The translations under genes were made by a program, and so were the position numbers. From assembly GCA_016930435.1 (NCBI GenBank), contig JAFGGQ010000142.1, positions 1 through 15,624 on the forward strand: a stretch of DNA of 15,624 bases, written 5' to 3'. Source of the DNA: a bacterium. GTDB taxonomy: Bacteria; UBP14; UBA6098; JAFGQG01. The notes beneath the pieces were generated by a model. It had not been told where the DNA came from and did no database searches. It saw only the letters and a list, made by a program, of their open reading frames with translations. Shown piece after piece: positions 14,107 through 15,624 of this stretch (its first letter is position 1; every line of letters begins with the position of its first letter).

Positions 14107-15624
14107 TTACTTTAACAGTATTATTTTATTCTGGATGGTTGAATGATCGGTTTTCAGAACCAGAAAGTAGATTCCTGATGAGAGACCATCGGCCTGGATT
14201 TTCAGAGTATGCCTGCCAGCTTCATGGAAATTGCTATCGATTAACTGCCGTTCTTTGCCGAGGAGGTCGTAAATTGCTAATTTAACCTTGCCCGGTTTGG
14301 GAAGGTCAAAATTAACCGTGGCGGCAGTATTGAATGGATTAGGATAGGATGCTAACCCTAATCGTTCGGGCATACTAACTGAAGCGGTTGGATCCACGCC
14401 GGCGTGGCCGATATAGTATTTATAGAACCGGTGAATGGTATAAGCTTCCTCGGGAGCCACTTTCTCAGTGGCGCTGAGTTCAGGATGATAGGGCAACACA
14501 TCCTGAGAAGGGAAGAAAAGGGTGTCTTCGGGATCATCCTCACTTCTCTCGAGCCGGTAAGAAAAGAGGGAAAGGTAAATAGTATCGGAATATGAAAAAG
14601 CGGTTCGGGGGACTTTCACTTCGCAGATGGAGTTCGGAACGCTGAATGTGACGTCCCCACCCATGCTATTGATGGACGTTGAGTTAGTAAAGCCGCCTTC
14701 GGTCCAGAAGTGGAATGTCTCTTCCCACCAGCAGTAAGTTCCGCTATAGGGGTGGTATTTCAGCATCAGGATGGCCCAGACGGGGTGATCCGGATCAAAG
14801 GCCAGGTAGATGTCATCCGGTATTGTAGTTTCCCCTTCGATGCCGGTATAACCCCAGTCGGTATAACCGAAGGAGATCCCGTAGCCCCGCTCCCCCCAGT
14901 TGGCATTACAGATGTTGAATGCGATATACCAATTGTCCGGGTCATAACCCAGCCAGATACTATCCAGGTTAAACATCAGTGGGTCATAGTAAGTGGCGGT
15001 TTTGGCATTTCCGAAGAAGGGTTCCAGGGTATCCCAATCATTCATAGAGCCATCTATAATGATGGGATCGTTGGTCCAGTTGAACATTACCCGGTCATCC
15101 TTGCCGTAATTATCTTCCAGGATGAACAGGTACTGCTTGCCTTCTATCAGGTCGGTCAATTCTAAGGAGTGAGTTGCTTCGGAGTATTCCTCGCTGAATA
15201 CGATACGTTTATTTGTGAGGTCATACAAGCGGCCTCTGGGTGAGGAGAATGAGCTATCGATATTCACACGGATCTCCTCCCGGGCATTAAGAATGGCATA
15301 GCCGTTGCGGTTACCGAAATCGCATTCGGTCAGGCTGATGCCGGGATATGGGTCCCGGTGGGGGTTGCCAGGTATCTCAGGCAATAACAAGGCTGGATCC
15401 CCAAATAGGGTAGTTTCCCAGTAAAAAACGGTATCATACTTGCTGTCGATAGCGAAGAGATCGAGGTATTCTTCCCAACTGCGAAGCCATACTCTTCCGG
15501 TGTAGTACTCCCGGTCATTATAATTTTTTATAAAGAGCATTCCCTGCCCGAACGCGCATGCCGGAGGGCCCTGGTAAAGCTCTCCCCAGGAGAAATAACT
15601 TCGCACTCCACCGAAGGAGACCCG
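14107..15624 (-). CDS. C-terminal part of a secreted protein: gingipain (C25)-like end, CBM9-like domain, sorting domain (partial)
   Basis: The frame is open through the window edge (RVSFGGV... precedes the internal GTG at 15606), so 505 C-terminal residues are visible and the N-terminus is outside. Residues 1-85 (FGGVRSYFSWGE, then ETTLFGDPALLLPE at about 70-83) resemble the closing segment of C25 cysteine peptidases, where a 'GDPxL' element ends the catalytic domain. The catalytic His/Cys would lie outside the window. Residues about 187-395 start IDGSMNDWD (190-198), the hallmark of CBM9/DOMON-like carbohydrate-binding domains. The end is a YPNPFN sorting domain (427-432), closing ILLK. C25 peptidases with such C-terminal domains are exported by type IX secretion in Bacteroidota. 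Assignment to C25 from this fragment alone is an inference. Confidence 0.75.
   Translation of the reverse strand, partial: RVSFGGVRSYFSWGELYQGPPACAFGQGMLFIKNYNDREYYTGRVWLRSWEEYLDLFAIDSKYDTVFYWETTLFGDPALLLPEIPGNPHRDPYPGISLTECDFGNRNGYAILNAREEIRVNIDSSFSSPRGRLYDLTNKRIVFSEEYSEATHSLELTDLIEGKQYLFILEDNYGKDDRVMFNWTNDPIIIDGSMNDWDTLEPFFGNAKTATYYDPLMFNLDSIWLGYDPDNWYIAFNICNANWGERGYGISFGYTDWGYTGIEGETTIPDDIYLAFDPDHPVWAILMLKYHPYSGTYCWWEETFHFWTEGGFTNSTSINSMGGDVTFSVPNSICEVKVPRTAFSYSDTIYLSLFSYRLERSEDDPEDTLFFPSQDVLPYHPELSATEKVAPEEAYTIHRFYKYYIGHAGVDPTASVSMPERLGLASYPNPFNTAATVNFDLPKPGKVKLAIYDLLGKERQLIDSNFHEAGRHTLKIQADGLSSGIYFLVLKTDHSTIQNKIILLK

Noticed and set aside
14710-15165. Plus-strand 151-residue open frame
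   Set aside because: It is antisense to the CBM9-like domain, whose motifs are convincing on the minus strand.

Overview
The window looks like a piece of an uncultivated bacterial genome from the FCB-type candidate phyla (KSB1, Zixibacteria, WOR-3/Stahlbacteria, Eisenbacteria, Latescibacteria or Marinimicrobia-like). The case rests on three large secreted proteins that each end in a roughly 80-residue 'YPNPFN' C-terminal domain of the type IX (Por) sorting-signal type, closing on LLLK, IFMK or ILLK. No rRNA, tRNA, CRISPR array or insertion sequence was seen, so the phylum is an inference.

Layout. (1) Positions 2-133 hold the last 43 codons of a plus-strand gene. It converges on a minus-strand secreted parallel beta-helix protein (155-1849). 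(2) Positions 2097-4781 hold a minus-strand secreted multidomain protein of 894 residues. (3) Positions 4795-10247 form a tight minus-strand operon. Read in its own direction it runs: small ribbon-helix-helix (RHH) protein, SLC13/DASS anion transporter, UspA-like protein, adenylylsulfate kinase (cysC), alkaline-phosphatase-superfamily phosphodiesterase, a second RHH paralogue, ATP sulfurylase (sat). A good sigma70-type promoter lies just upstream at 10282-10309. (4) Upstream of the operon, on the same strand, is a second alkaline-phosphatase-superfamily gene (10501-11874). (5) Divergent from it is a two-gene plus-strand pair overlapping by ATGA: a SAM methyltransferase (12013-12789) and a polysaccharide-deacetylase-like protein (12786-14099). 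(6) The window closes with the C-terminal 505 residues of a minus-strand secreted protein (14107-15624). It resembles the end of a gingipain-type (C25) peptidase followed by a CBM9-like domain and a sorting domain.

How the genes work together. The operon encodes oxyanion uptake (probably sulfate), ATP + sulfate -> APS (Sat), and APS + ATP -> PAPS (CysC). No PAPS reductase, sulfotransferase or PAP phosphatase is present, so the fate of PAPS is decided elsewhere in the genome. The oddest feature is a shared C-terminal tail of about 19-20 residues, of the form S-x-x-E-x3-4-I-x-x-(K/R)-L-x-x-LGY-(I/L). It ends both RHH proteins and also CysC, which has an unrelated fold. Together with the duplicated RHH genes and the phosphodiesterase embedded between cysC and sat, this suggests a physically or regulatorily coupled sulfate-activation module. 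That is the part of the window most worth a closer look.
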